Below are positions 23,511 to 32,259 of a stretch of DNA of 51,143 bases, one piece after another. The stretch's first letter is position 1. Each line of letters starts with the position of its first letter. Source of the DNA: Nitrospinota bacterium. GTDB lineage: Bacteria > Nitrospinota > Nitrospinia > UBA9942. The stretch is from the NCBI GenBank assembly GCA_016194325.1, contig JACQBS010000044.1:1-51143 (forward strand), read 5' to 3'. A program made the position numbers and the translations under genes. The notes below the pieces were generated by a model that made no database searches, was not told the origin of the DNA, and was given only the letters and a program-made list of their open reading frames with translations.

Positions 23511-23675
23511 GAAATTATTAAAAACATATAAGGAGAAAGGGGAAAGAAGATGGAGAAATGGAGAGATAAATCAGAGTATCAAAGAGTCAAAGTGTCATAG
23601 TGTCAAAGTTTTTTTACTCTGACACTTTTAATATTTTTCTCCTTTTCTCCCTTTTCTCCATTCTCCTTAATCTTT
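23511..23675. repeat. 165-bp nested inverted repeat, copy 1 (3' of UT-M23 gene)
   Basis: The outer arms are AAGGAGAAAGGGG/ATGGAGAAATGGAG and CTCCTTTTCTCCCTTTTCTCC. The inner arms are 8-bp GAGTCAAAG/GTGTCAAAG and CTCTGACAC units. It is nearly identical to 25845-26019 and in the same orientation. The stop codon of UT-M23 (23674-23676) sits on its edge. Confidence 0.92.
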
Positions 23676-25830
23676 AAATGGGTTGAGTATCGATTTTGGG
23701 CATTGAGCCGCTTTTTCTATACCTTTTTAATTTCAAGGATATTCCCCTGCCTTCGAAGCTGATCTCAGATACTCCCCTGTCGAATAGTATAGACCTGTAA
23801 GCAATACAATCCTTATTTTTAAGGATTCTGCTCTGAAGGATGAGCTTGCCATTAACTCTTTTAAAACCATGTTCTCCAATTAAATTTTTGTATCCGATAT
23901 AAGGCTGGACAGATTCCATGAGTAGAGATTTAATACCTGAAACCATATCAAAATATGGAATAGTTGTATGCCACATCAGCCGCTCATTTACATAAAACGG
24001 TATCTTTTCAAGTCCTATACTCAGCATATATAACCCGCTTTGTCTGCCCCCTGCATAACCGTAAAACGATACCGAGCGATCACTCCTTGAAAAATAAAGT
24101 CTATCGTTATAAAGACCCGATTCAATGAATAAGATACCCTTTGAATCCATATCATAGCTCCATGTTTCCAGATGTGATTTTCCATTTACTGTCAGTTGAT
24201 AAGCCTGCTTATCTCCAAGCTCAAAACCCACTGTATCCTTTACCGCAGCATCAGACGGTATATTCATAACCGTCTGCCCTTCCTCCGGAATACCAAGAGG
24301 AATATAATATTCACAATTCTCCTGTTTAATCAGAAAGTCAGAGAAACATACAGGTATTGAATGGCTCTCCAATATGCCAAAAGACTGAAACTGTATGTGC
24401 AGATGCGGATAAGGTGCGCAGCCCGAGCTCCCCGCAAAACCTGCAATCTGCCCCTTTTTCACGGCTGTATTGGGTGAAACCTCAATCCCCTGCTGCCTCA
24501 GATGACCGATAACCGAAAAAATGGAGGGGTTATGTTTTATAATGATATGATTTCCCCAACTGAATTCCAGATTTGTCGCGGTTACAGGGTTATCATGAAT
24601 GGAAGACTCCGCAGCAACAACAACCCCATCGCCCACCGATGTTACCGGCATTTTATAGCAGTAATGGTCTTCCAGTTCCTCACCATTGCCTTTATAGATA
24701 CTTCCATTCCTGTCTTTTACTACAAAATCAAGACCCCATTTATATATCCCTTTGTGAGTATGCCTCCCATCTATCCCCTGACTGACAAACCACCAGCCCA
24801 TAAAAGGCAGGATAAAACCATAATCAACCTTTCCGTATCTGTCTTTTTCTCTTAAAAAATGTCCGAAGTTTTTCTCGGGCGAAGAAAATAAGGTAACCCT
24901 GTGCAACCCATTTGCAACAATATTTTGCTGCAGAGAAATGAGCATAAAGAGTGTAACGATATTAAAAGGCGCTGCAAGCACAGGGAGCGAAAGGACATTC
25001 TGAAAAACATTGCCTATTACAACAGAAAATAATGCAGAGATGATAGCGACAGAGAGACTCCACCAATTAGGCACAAAAAAGACTGTACCAAGGGCAAGGG
25101 ATGTCAATATAACATTGAATCCGTTATTTAATATGAATGCTGTATATTGGGGGAAGGTCATGGAAAAGGTAAAACATGATAGAAATGAGATAACTGTAAT
25201 GAATACCATAATCCTTGAGTAGAACAGAAGGGCGATAAGTATCATTAATCCTGCCAATTCATCAGGATTAAAAATTACAAGTCCGATATTTTTCAAAAAT
25301 ATCCTGTGCAAATCCCTGCTAAAAACATGCAGGGACGAGTTTTCAATCTGCAGGCTGTCAACAGGTAAAGTTGCTCCATGAGATGTTCCGTTGCCGCTGA
25401 TTATCAGTAACCATGAAAGCAGAACAAAGGGAATGCTCATCGAGGGGAGTGAATATGCCTTTAAAAATCCCGATATTGCGGCTATAACAAATACGAGGAG
25501 TACCGAAAATAATACAATTAAATAGACCAGATGTATGTCTTTTGAGCCGCTGTAGTAACTTACCGACATTCCAAGGAGAACACCATTAAGACCATACAAA
25601 CCGCTCAGCAGCTCTGCGCGATTATATCCAATATAATAGGCAAAAAGGTTGACGGACAAACACCCTAAAAACCCATTTAAGCCTGCATAGGGATTGATAA
25701 ATGATGATAGAAGAACGATTAGACCAAAGGATCTGCTGTCGGAAAAAAAGATTTGAGAATAACTATGAAGGGCAGCCTCGACGAAAAAGCCTGTCTTTCC
25801 TCTTTTTAAAATATCTTTAATCGCTGCCAT
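23674..25830 (-). CDS. Urea-transporter-like membrane domain fused to M23 peptidase
   Basis: A 718-residue fusion. Residues about 1-300 are a multi-span domain of the urea transporter family (GLNGFLGCLSVNLFAYYIGY, ELLSGLYGLNGVLLGMSVS, SLPVLAAPFNIVTLFML). Residues about 345-500 are a zinc metallopeptidase of M23 type: THKG and WGLDFVVKD supply the first ligands, then GDGVVVAAE, WGNHIIIKH, and GSSGCAPYPHLHIQ with the HxH ligand. Residues 500-718 are beta-rich and unassigned. The peptidase would face the periplasm if the N-terminus is cytoplasmic. It is separated from the decarboxylase gene by a repeat, with a second copy behind it, and is the last gene of the operon. Natural substrate unknown; urea transport is only a family inference. 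Confidence 0.85.
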   Translation of the reverse strand: MAAIKDILKRGKTGFFVEAALHSYSQIFFSDSRSFGLIVLLSSFINPYAGLNGFLGCLSVNLFAYYIGYNRAELLSGLYGLNGVLLGMSVSYYSGSKDIHLVYLIVLFSVLLVFVIAAISGFLKAYSLPSMSIPFVLLSWLLIISGNGTSHGATLPVDSLQIENSSLHVFSRDLHRIFLKNIGLVIFNPDELAGLMILIALLFYSRIMVFITVISFLSCFTFSMTFPQYTAFILNNGFNVILTSLALGTVFFVPNWWSLSVAIISALFSVVIGNVFQNVLSLPVLAAPFNIVTLFMLISLQQNIVANGLHRVTLFSSPEKNFGHFLREKDRYGKVDYGFILPFMGWWFVSQGIDGRHTHKGIYKWGLDFVVKDRNGSIYKGNGEELEDHYCYKMPVTSVGDGVVVAAESSIHDNPVTATNLEFSWGNHIIIKHNPSIFSVIGHLRQQGIEVSPNTAVKKGQIAGFAGSSGCAPYPHLHIQFQSFGILESHSIPVCFSDFLIKQENCEYYIPLGIPEEGQTVMNIPSDAAVKDTVGFELGDKQAYQLTVNGKSHLETWSYDMDSKGILFIESGLYNDRLYFSRSDRSVSFYGYAGGRQSGLYMLSIGLEKIPFYVNERLMWHTTIPYFDMVSGIKSLLMESVQPYIGYKNLIGEHGFKRVNGKLILQSRILKNKDCIAYRSILFDRGVSEISFEGRGISLKLKRYRKSGSMPKIDTQPI

Positions 25831-25844
25831 GAAACATTGTAAAA

Positions 25845-26019
25845 GAAATTATAAAAAACATATAAGGAGAAAGGGGGAAGAAGCTGGAGAAATGGAGAGA
25901 TAAATTAGAGTATCAAAGAGTCAAAGTGGCAAAGTTTTTTTTACTATGACACTTTGATACTCTGACACTTTTAATATTTTTCTCCCTTTTCTCCCTTTTC
26001 TCCATTCTCCTTAATCTTT
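25845..26019. repeat. 175-bp nested inverted repeat, copy 2 (5' of UT-M23, 3' of decarboxylase)
   Basis: Same order of outer AGGAGAAAG/CTCCCTTTT arms and inner GAGTCAAAG/CTTTGATAC arms as copy 1, with one extra inner unit. It overlaps the stop of the LysA-like gene (26011-26013) and encodes its last residues. Confidence 0.92.
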
Positions 26020-27384
26020 TTCTTTTGTTCCCTTTCGGGAAAGGGATAATCGTTCAGGGAGTCTCTCTTTTTGCTTTAAATACGATACATCTTCTGGATC
26101 CCGTATTACATCCAATTCTCCATTCTGTCCGATTAGAAGTATCGTCGGTCTCATTCGTATAAACTGTGTCCACTGGGTTAAATTGTATGCGCCAAATGGT
26201 TTTATAACAAGATTATCCCCCCTGTTAAGAATAGGCAGTTTTACCAGATCTCTGATCACATCTATCTGCATGCAGAGAGGACCGTATATTACATGGTCCT
26301 CCATAAAATAACCCCTGTCTTGAACCGGAAGTATCTCAAGGTCATACCAGAAACTCGTAACCATAATATTTACCCCTGCATCGAGAACAAGTGCCCTTAC
26401 ACCTGAGGGCAATCTCTTTGTTGCACCAACCGTAGTTATTAAATATCCTGCCTCATCTACCAATGCCCTGCCTGTTTCAAGAAATAACAGAGGCAGCTTG
26501 TCGTGTGGAAAAGCCCCCAATACTATATTGCAAACGGCTTCTGCATAGGCATCAAAAGTCGGCGCCAGATAACTTGTGGGAAGATATGTTGACTTGAGTC
26601 TGTTCCTCGATGCAAAACCTCCGCCTATATTAAAATACTTAAGGGTTATTCCAAAGTCATCTTTAAGTCGTGATGCGAATGCGCAAAGGCTTATAACCTC
26701 CTGCTGATAGAACTTTGGGTCAAGTATGAATGTTCCGATATGTGAATGTAATCCTGTAAGCTTGAGCTTGGCGCCGGATACAATTCTCTTTGCCACTTCA
26801 TATGCCTGCCCGTTTTCAAGGTTCAAGCCGAATCTGTCCCACGCAGGATACATGCCGGTATCCATGTTTATTCTTATCCCTATTTCCACCTGTCCGCCAA
26901 ATGCAGCGGCTATCTTTTCAAGGGCATAAACCTCGTCAAGACTGTCAATATTTATAACCGCACCATCTCTTACGGCTGTAAGAAGGAAAGTGTCGGGTTT
27001 ATATGGACCATTGACCACTATCCTTTTCCCCTCTATACCTAAGACTTTTGCCATCTCATATTCGTGTTCAGATACCACCTCTGCCCATGAGCCTTCCTGA
27101 TGCATAATGGAGCATATTGCATTCAGATAGTTGGTCTTATACGACCATGCAATCTGAACCTTCGGATATCTGAGGCCGAATGCCCGCTGTAATTCGGCAT
27201 GCCTTTCTCTTATTGTGGATTCAGAAAATACCACAAGGGGAGAACCGTATTCCTTTACAAGTGCCTCTACAGGGACACCATCTATCTCGTAACAGCGGTT
27301 GAGCCCCGACGGCCTTCCGAATTCGTTCATCATCCCCGCCGTATGACGCACTATACTCGGCTTTTCATAACTATCCTTACTCAT
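26011..27384 (-). CDS. LysA-like PLP-dependent (fold III) decarboxylase
   Basis: A 457-residue enzyme of the diaminopimelate/ornithine decarboxylase fold. PLP Lys83 is in IAWSYKTNYL, with GLHSHIGTF at the phosphate side, YFNIGGGFASR at the barrel, LFLETGRALVDEAGYL, and a C-terminal YGPLCMQIDVI carrying Cys and Asp of the active site. Canonical DAP decarboxylases have CESGD at this place, so the substrate is probably not meso-DAP; a diamine precursor or a carrier-bound amino acid is possible. The start overlaps the ATP-grasp gene by 8 bp. With PqqD and ATP-grasp neighbours it looks part of a specialised biosynthetic operon rather than lysine synthesis. Confidence 0.82.
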   Translation of the reverse strand: MSKDSYEKPSIVRHTAGMMNEFGRPSGLNRCYEIDGVPVEALVKEYGSPLVVFSESTIRERHAELQRAFGLRYPKVQIAWSYKTNYLNAICSIMHQEGSWAEVVSEHEYEMAKVLGIEGKRIVVNGPYKPDTFLLTAVRDGAVINIDSLDEVYALEKIAAAFGGQVEIGIRINMDTGMYPAWDRFGLNLENGQAYEVAKRIVSGAKLKLTGLHSHIGTFILDPKFYQQEVISLCAFASRLKDDFGITLKYFNIGGGFASRNRLKSTYLPTSYLAPTFDAYAEAVCNIVLGAFPHDKLPLLFLETGRALVDEAGYLITTVGATKRLPSGVRALVLDAGVNIMVTSFWYDLEILPVQDRGYFMEDHVIYGPLCMQIDVIRDLVKLPILNRGDNLVIKPFGAYNLTQWTQFIRMRPTILLIGQNGELDVIRDPEDVSYLKQKERLPERLSLSRKGTKEKD

Positions 27385-28435
27385 AGTGTAATTCTCCCTC
27401 TACATTTAAAGTCTCCAGTTGTTTTATATTCAGTATATTCTCATCGGTATACCTCGTAAATATTACCCCGATTTTATAATCCTTATTTGCCTTTTTTATC
27501 CCCTCACCAAGTGCAAGCCTGACCAATAGCCACGGAAGGTTTACTCCGGCTGCCTTTGAAAGATACACCCATGCAGGAAAACGGGGATTTACCTCTAAAA
27601 GGTAGAATTTGTCGGTCCTCTTTTTTTTCAATATCTCAAGCTCTACAGGACCCCGCCACTCTGTTGCATCAAAAAATCGTCCGGCAATCCTGTCAAGTTC
27701 GTCGTCCCTGATGGTAACCCCTGCCCATCCCTTTCCCTTATCCGTTGTGAGGAGTTTTCTCATACAGACCATCCCGACCATGCCCCCCTTTCCATCACCT
27801 ACAGCCGTAACATTGAATTCATCCCCCTCCATATATTTCTGGAGGATTATGGGCATTCCCCATCTGTCGCTGATCTTTAAGATGAATTTATTTACCTCAT
27901 CCATGTTATGGGCTTTATATGCCTCATAGAATATTCCTTTAACCATAATGGGGAAGCCTAATTCTTCTGCTGCCTTACCTGCCTTGTCTACTTCCTTTAT
28001 AACACGACCGGCAGGAACCAAAATATCGGCGTCCTTTTCAAGCCCACCGATATTTGTCTTTGAGCACATAGACAATTGTTCCTTTGTTGGTATAAAGGTC
28101 GTAATACCACTCCGATGAATTTTATCTTCAATATTTATGAAGTTATATATCTCGGAATCCAAAGTAGGTATAATCATATCCATAGCCGTTTTTTCATGAA
28201 TCTTCAGCAATCTCTGGAGGAGACAATCTGCACCTTCCGAAGGGTAAGGCAGAAGATAAACATGCTTGAAATAACCCATCTTATAAAGACCTGCATCGAG
28301 AGAATCGTATCCCAATCCTATCCCCTGCACCCTTCCCGCAGAACCCTCTTTTATACAGCGTATAACAGGTATGCCGGGTGCAGGGCTGTCTGTTGAATTG
28401 AGACCTGTAACGCCAATGGTAATATTACGACGCAT
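27377..28435 (-). CDS. ATP-grasp ligase (carbamoyl-phosphate-synthase-like)
   Basis: A 352-residue protein. The N-terminal domain begins ITIGVTGLNSTDSPAPGIPV with a PreATP-grasp fold. The ATP-grasp core follows with GFPIMVKGIFYEAYKAHN (phosphate-binding Lys), ILQKYMEGDEFNVTAVGDG, and the metal/ATP residues in VELEI and LLEVNPRFPAWVYL. Such enzymes activate a carboxylate with ATP and join it to an amine or thiol. It overlaps PqqD-like (28425-28676) by 11 bp and the decarboxylase by 8 bp, so the three proteins were probably selected to be made together. The ligated partners are unknown. Confidence 0.85.
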   Translation of the reverse strand: MRRNITIGVTGLNSTDSPAPGIPVIRCIKEGSAGRVQGIGLGYDSLDAGLYKMGYFKHVYLLPYPSEGADCLLQRLLKIHEKTAMDMIIPTLDSEIYNFINIEDKIHRSGITTFIPTKEQLSMCSKTNIGGLEKDADILVPAGRVIKEVDKAGKAAEELGFPIMVKGIFYEAYKAHNMDEVNKFILKISDRWGMPIILQKYMEGDEFNVTAVGDGKGGMVGMVCMRKLLTTDKGKGWAGVTIRDDELDRIAGRFFDATEWRGPVELEILKKKRTDKFYLLEVNPRFPAWVYLSKAAGVNLPWLLVRLALGEGIKKANKDYKIGVIFTRYTDENILNIKQLETLNVEGELHYE

Positions 28436-28676
28436 CTATCTTAAATCCCATACCTCTCATAAGGGACACAAACTCCTTCACATCTTCCATTGCAGTCCCT
28501 TTATCAGTATCAAATTCCTGCGATAAATGATTCACAGCTTCCGTAAGACTGATCCCATCTTGTAATTTCCTTACTATAAAAAGGGCCGTCCTATTAAGCC
28601 AGAATGTCTGTCCTGTTGAGGGGTCGAAGACAAAACCTGTATCGCTTACTGCTATATCCGTTAATTGTCTGTTCAT
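28425..28676 (-). CDS. PqqD-like peptide-binding protein
   Basis: An 83-residue protein of the PqqD family (RiPP recognition element fold): FVFDPSTGQTFWLNRTALFI (the strand-turn and conserved N/T-A core), VRKLQDGISLTEAVNHLSQEF and a C-terminal helix with EDVKEFVSLMRGMGF. PqqD proteins hold a leader peptide for modifying enzymes. No obvious precursor peptide is visible in the operon, though a very short one could be missed. It overlaps the ATP-grasp gene, suggesting a complex. Confidence 0.85.
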   Translation of the reverse strand: MNRQLTDIAVSDTGFVFDPSTGQTFWLNRTALFIVRKLQDGISLTEAVNHLSQEFDTDKGTAMEDVKEFVSLMRGMGFKIDAS

Positions 28677-28699
28677 GTATGGAAATTACAAGTCCTTTG

Positions 28700-31135
28700 T
28701 CATTTCCCTTTCATCTCATTCAACCCTAATAGGGAGCCGGCATATCCCGGGGCAAGCTGAAGCGATTTATTAAACATGGCAACTGCCTTTTCTTTATTTT
28801 CCATCTTCAGATAACCCCATCCCATACCATCATATGGCGCCGCCCAAATATCGTCAGCCTTATGCATACCCGCAAGCCTTTCAAATGTCTTAATGGCACT
28901 GGAATAGTCCTTCAGATTATAATATGCCCAGCCAAGAGTGCCGATAGCCTCGCTATATTTATCAAAACCATATTCCTTATCAGGGGCATTCTTGAGAAAT
29001 GCCGATAATTCCTTCACCGTATCTTCGTATTTCTTATCTTTAAAATAGATATAACCGGTAAGGAGACCGATGTCCTGATAGCTCACGCCCTTTTCCCTGA
29101 TGCCCTTTGCCTTCCGGAGGGCATTTTCGTATTGACCATAATTATAATACGCCCATGCCATAGTGATAAGGAGGTCATTCAGCTCTTTCTTCTCATTCAT
29201 CAGGCTGACAAGCTCACTATTGTCAACACCATGGGGATAGAGATTGATAGCAGAAGATAGATTTGCCTTCCCCTCATCGGTTCTACCCAGTTTTATCAGC
29301 GAGAATCCGACCCCTCTGTAAGGCTCCGCCAGATTGGGATTAATCTGTACGGCGCGTCTAAACTCAATAAGACTGTCGCCGTAGCTCCCTGTCTTGAAAT
29401 AACTCCAGCCGAGGACTATTTCGGCATCCAGGTCAAGAGGAAATGCCTTCACAGCCTCTTTCAGATTCTTGATTGCCTCCAAATAATTGTTCTTACCGTA
29501 CAGGGCATATCCCAAACCAAGTCTTGCATCGGAATCGGTATTACTTGCCGCGATAATGGCTCTGAAATGTTTCTCGGATTCATCATAATTCTTCAATCTG
29601 AGCTTGCTCCACCCGAGCCCCCTTTCTACCTGCTGCCTTGCCTCATCGGTAATATCCTTCTTCTTTGCCTCCTCATTAAAATTCTCTATAGCCTTATCAT
29701 ACAATCCGAGATAGTATAACCTCCATCCTTCCCCTGCCTTTCCAAGTTTTGCATTACTTACCGCAGATAGGCCGGAATAGGCGTCGAGATATTTCGGATC
29801 AAGCTTGATTGCCTTATTAAACTGCTCCTCGGCATCGGGATATCTTTTCATGCTATAGAAGACCCAACCGAGTCCACTGTTCGCATCGGACCAGTCAGGA
29901 TTATTTTTAAGGACGTTTTGAAATTCTTTCATCGCATTCTGATAATCGTTTTTTAAAAAATATGCCCATGCCATAGTTGTCCGTGCATTACTGTATAAGC
30001 TATATGCCCCTGACTGGTCGTAAACAGTCTCAAATACTGCGGGGAGGTTTGGGTTAATTGAAAGGGATTTCCCGCAATATTCAATAGCAGTATCATACTT
30101 CTTTAGCTTATAATCTGTATAACATGCCCCCCTCATCAGGCTTGCATTATCCCTATCTTTCTTGATCCCCCTCTCGAATATATCAAAACCCTCCTTGTTG
30201 AGCCCCGCAAAATATAGCGCCCATCCCAAATCCTGATAAACGGATTTGTATTCAGGAGATCTTTCAATCGTCTGCAAAAACTCGTCATTCGTCAGATAGC
30301 CGGGTAAAAGAGACATCACGGAATAGAATTCATTTAAGGCGCCCTTTTTATCGCCTTTCTTGTCAAGGGAGAGGGCAAGTCCGTAATGCGGGTCTGCAAG
30401 ATAGGGGTTTATTGCTATCTGTTTTTTAAAGCCATCTATTGCCTTTGCCGTTTCTCCCTCCCTGTAATAACACCATGTTATCTGATTTTCTATATCATAC
30501 TGTTTTGCATTAAATGTTAAGGAGCGATTAAATGCATCGAGAGCCTTTTTGTAATTTTTCATCTGAAACTCGACAAGCCCTATCCCTTTGTATGCATCAT
30601 AATTCTCCCTTTTTTCATTAGATCTCTCAAAATGCCCTTTTGCCTCGCTATACCCCTTATTGCCATAATAACTATAACCCAGTCCAAGATGAAGACGCCA
30701 CAACTCTTTCCCTGGTAACAGCGGATCCTTACCCTCTATTAAATTTTTAAAGGAGCCTATTGCCCCTTTGAAATCACCCGCATAATACTGATTCCATGCC
30801 TTATTAAAGTTCTCGTATCTCTTTTCGATAACAGCGGCACTCCCCTGTTTTGCACCTATATGAAAAGGAGATTTTCTTAAAATGTCCTGAAAGAGATTAT
30901 CTGCCTCGGTAACCTTCCCCATCATAAACATACTCCATGCCATTCCATTCAGGGCATCAAAATTCTTTTGGTCGGCTTTATATATCCTCTCAAACTCTGT
31001 ATATGCCTCACTGTATTTCTTCTCCTCATAAAGCCTTCCTCCCTTCTTAATATCCTGGGCAAAACCGGGATTACTAAAAGCCACAGCCGACAAAACCATG
31101 AAAAATACACTTGCTGCAATAAATTTTTTAAACAT
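28700..31135 (-). CDS. Large secreted TPR-repeat protein
   Basis: An 811-residue protein with a signal peptide (MFKKFIAASVFFMVLSAVAF, probable cleavage after FA in GFAQD) followed by more than fifteen tetratricopeptide repeats (such as AWSMFMMGKVTEADNLFQDI, LGWVFYSMKRYPDAEEQFNK). It has no enzymatic domain. It would form a long superhelical periplasmic scaffold, like the TPR proteins that link inner and outer membrane parts of polysaccharide exporters. AAGGAGG stands 5 bases before the ATG. It lies between the barrel/lipoprotein genes and the PqqD/ATP-grasp genes. Confidence 0.9.
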   Translation of the reverse strand: MFKKFIAASVFFMVLSAVAFSNPGFAQDIKKGGRLYEEKKYSEAYTEFERIYKADQKNFDALNGMAWSMFMMGKVTEADNLFQDILRKSPFHIGAKQGSAAVIEKRYENFNKAWNQYYAGDFKGAIGSFKNLIEGKDPLLPGKELWRLHLGLGYSYYGNKGYSEAKGHFERSNEKRENYDAYKGIGLVEFQMKNYKKALDAFNRSLTFNAKQYDIENQITWCYYREGETAKAIDGFKKQIAINPYLADPHYGLALSLDKKGDKKGALNEFYSVMSLLPGYLTNDEFLQTIERSPEYKSVYQDLGWALYFAGLNKEGFDIFERGIKKDRDNASLMRGACYTDYKLKKYDTAIEYCGKSLSINPNLPAVFETVYDQSGAYSLYSNARTTMAWAYFLKNDYQNAMKEFQNVLKNNPDWSDANSGLGWVFYSMKRYPDAEEQFNKAIKLDPKYLDAYSGLSAVSNAKLGKAGEGWRLYYLGLYDKAIENFNEEAKKKDITDEARQQVERGLGWSKLRLKNYDESEKHFRAIIAASNTDSDARLGLGYALYGKNNYLEAIKNLKEAVKAFPLDLDAEIVLGWSYFKTGSYGDSLIEFRRAVQINPNLAEPYRGVGFSLIKLGRTDEGKANLSSAINLYPHGVDNSELVSLMNEKKELNDLLITMAWAYYNYGQYENALRKAKGIREKGVSYQDIGLLTGYIYFKDKKYEDTVKELSAFLKNAPDKEYGFDKYSEAIGTLGWAYYNLKDYSSAIKTFERLAGMHKADDIWAAPYDGMGWGYLKMENKEKAVAMFNKSLQLAPGYAGSLLGLNEMKGK

Positions 31136-31168
31136 AAAACCTCCTTTCCCGGGTGGGAATAAAATTTG

Positions 31169-32245
31169 TCAATTACCTTTAGAGATTCCAAGCTCTTTTA
31201 ACCCTGCCTGAGAGCTGTAGTAATCAGGAAATAGCTCAAGGGCATTTTTAAATGCCTGCTCGGCATCGGATTTTTTGCCCAGCTTTAAATAGCTCCAGCC
31301 CAATCCATCGTATATATCGTATGAATACCTATATTGACTCAATCCCTTTTCAAGCTTATTGAGTGCATCTTTATAATTTCCCTTCTTAAATAATACCCAT
31401 CCCTCTGCTGCGTAAACCTCTGACCACGCGGGATAAAGAGATTCTATCTTGCCGTATTCCTCCATAGCATCATCATAATCTCCCGACCTGAGCATCTCAT
31501 TTCCTCTGGATAAGACCCCCTCTTTTATTATGGAAAGCTGTTGTTTTCCTGCAATAGCCCCCTGACTTTTCATATCCTTTTCAATTGCCTTGTTATAATA
31601 GTAATCCGCATTATTATAATCCTTATCGCCAAAATACCCGTTTCCGAGGGCGACATAAATATCTACACTCTCTTTTCCCGAAAGCCTCTGTGCATTTTTA
31701 AATGAGCCGATCGCGGTCTGAAAATCGAATTCCGCCATAGCTATATAACCGAATATCAGATTGCTGTCAGACGACATAGGGTTCTCCGATAAAGCGGTAA
31801 CAAGATATTTTTTCGCATTATTTAGATCGCCTAATTTAAAATAGCTGTAGGCAATACCTTCCAATGCCCCTGTGTGATTTCTGTCAATCTCACTTAATTT
31901 CTTAAATGTCTTAAGGGAATCCATATATCTATTGAGCTTGAAGTATGTCCATCCGACCCCTTCGAGGGAATCGGCCGTCCCGCCGTCCAATCTACGAAGT
32001 GTCTCAAATTTTGACATGGCATCATGATACCTCTCCATTTTGAAATAGCTCCAGCCTGCCATTAAAAGGGCATATCTGTTGTCAGGATTTATAGATAAGG
32101 CATGCTCATAGTTTGCCGCGCTCTCATCATATCTGCCAAATGTAAAGTTTCGATTACCATAAGATGTATAATGATGAGAAGTGCTGCATCCAAAATTAAT
32201 GAAAAAAATGAACAGAATAATTAAAACAACACTCGTCTTTTTCAC
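31169..32245 (-). CDS. TPR-repeat lipoprotein
   Basis: A 358-residue protein starting MKKTSVVLIILFIFFINFGC, with a lipobox whose Cys20 would be lipidated after signal peptidase II cleavage. About nine TPR repeats follow (YALLMAGWSYFKMERYHDAM, SLEGVGWTYFKLNRYMDSLK). Start is GTG with a GGGGGA Shine-Dalgarno. By analogy with AlgK/PelB-type lipoproteins, it may bind the neighbouring outer-membrane barrel and the larger TPR protein. That role is inferred from gene order. Confidence 0.88.
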   Translation of the reverse strand: MKKTSVVLIILFIFFINFGCSTSHHYTSYGNRNFTFGRYDESAANYEHALSINPDNRYALLMAGWSYFKMERYHDAMSKFETLRRLDGGTADSLEGVGWTYFKLNRYMDSLKTFKKLSEIDRNHTGALEGIAYSYFKLGDLNNAKKYLVTALSENPMSSDSNLIFGYIAMAEFDFQTAIGSFKNAQRLSGKESVDIYVALGNGYFGDKDYNNADYYYNKAIEKDMKSQGAIAGKQQLSIIKEGVLSRGNEMLRSGDYDDAMEEYGKIESLYPAWSEVYAAEGWVLFKKGNYKDALNKLEKGLSQYRYSYDIYDGLGWSYLKLGKKSDAEQAFKNALELFPDYYSSQAGLKELGISKGN

Positions 32246-32259
32246 CTATAATCCCCCTT

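Noticed and set aside
26011..27384. Plain lysine-biosynthesis diaminopimelate decarboxylase
   Set aside because: The C-terminal active-site motif differs from CESGD and the operon context is not lysine synthesis. Kept as LysA-like only.
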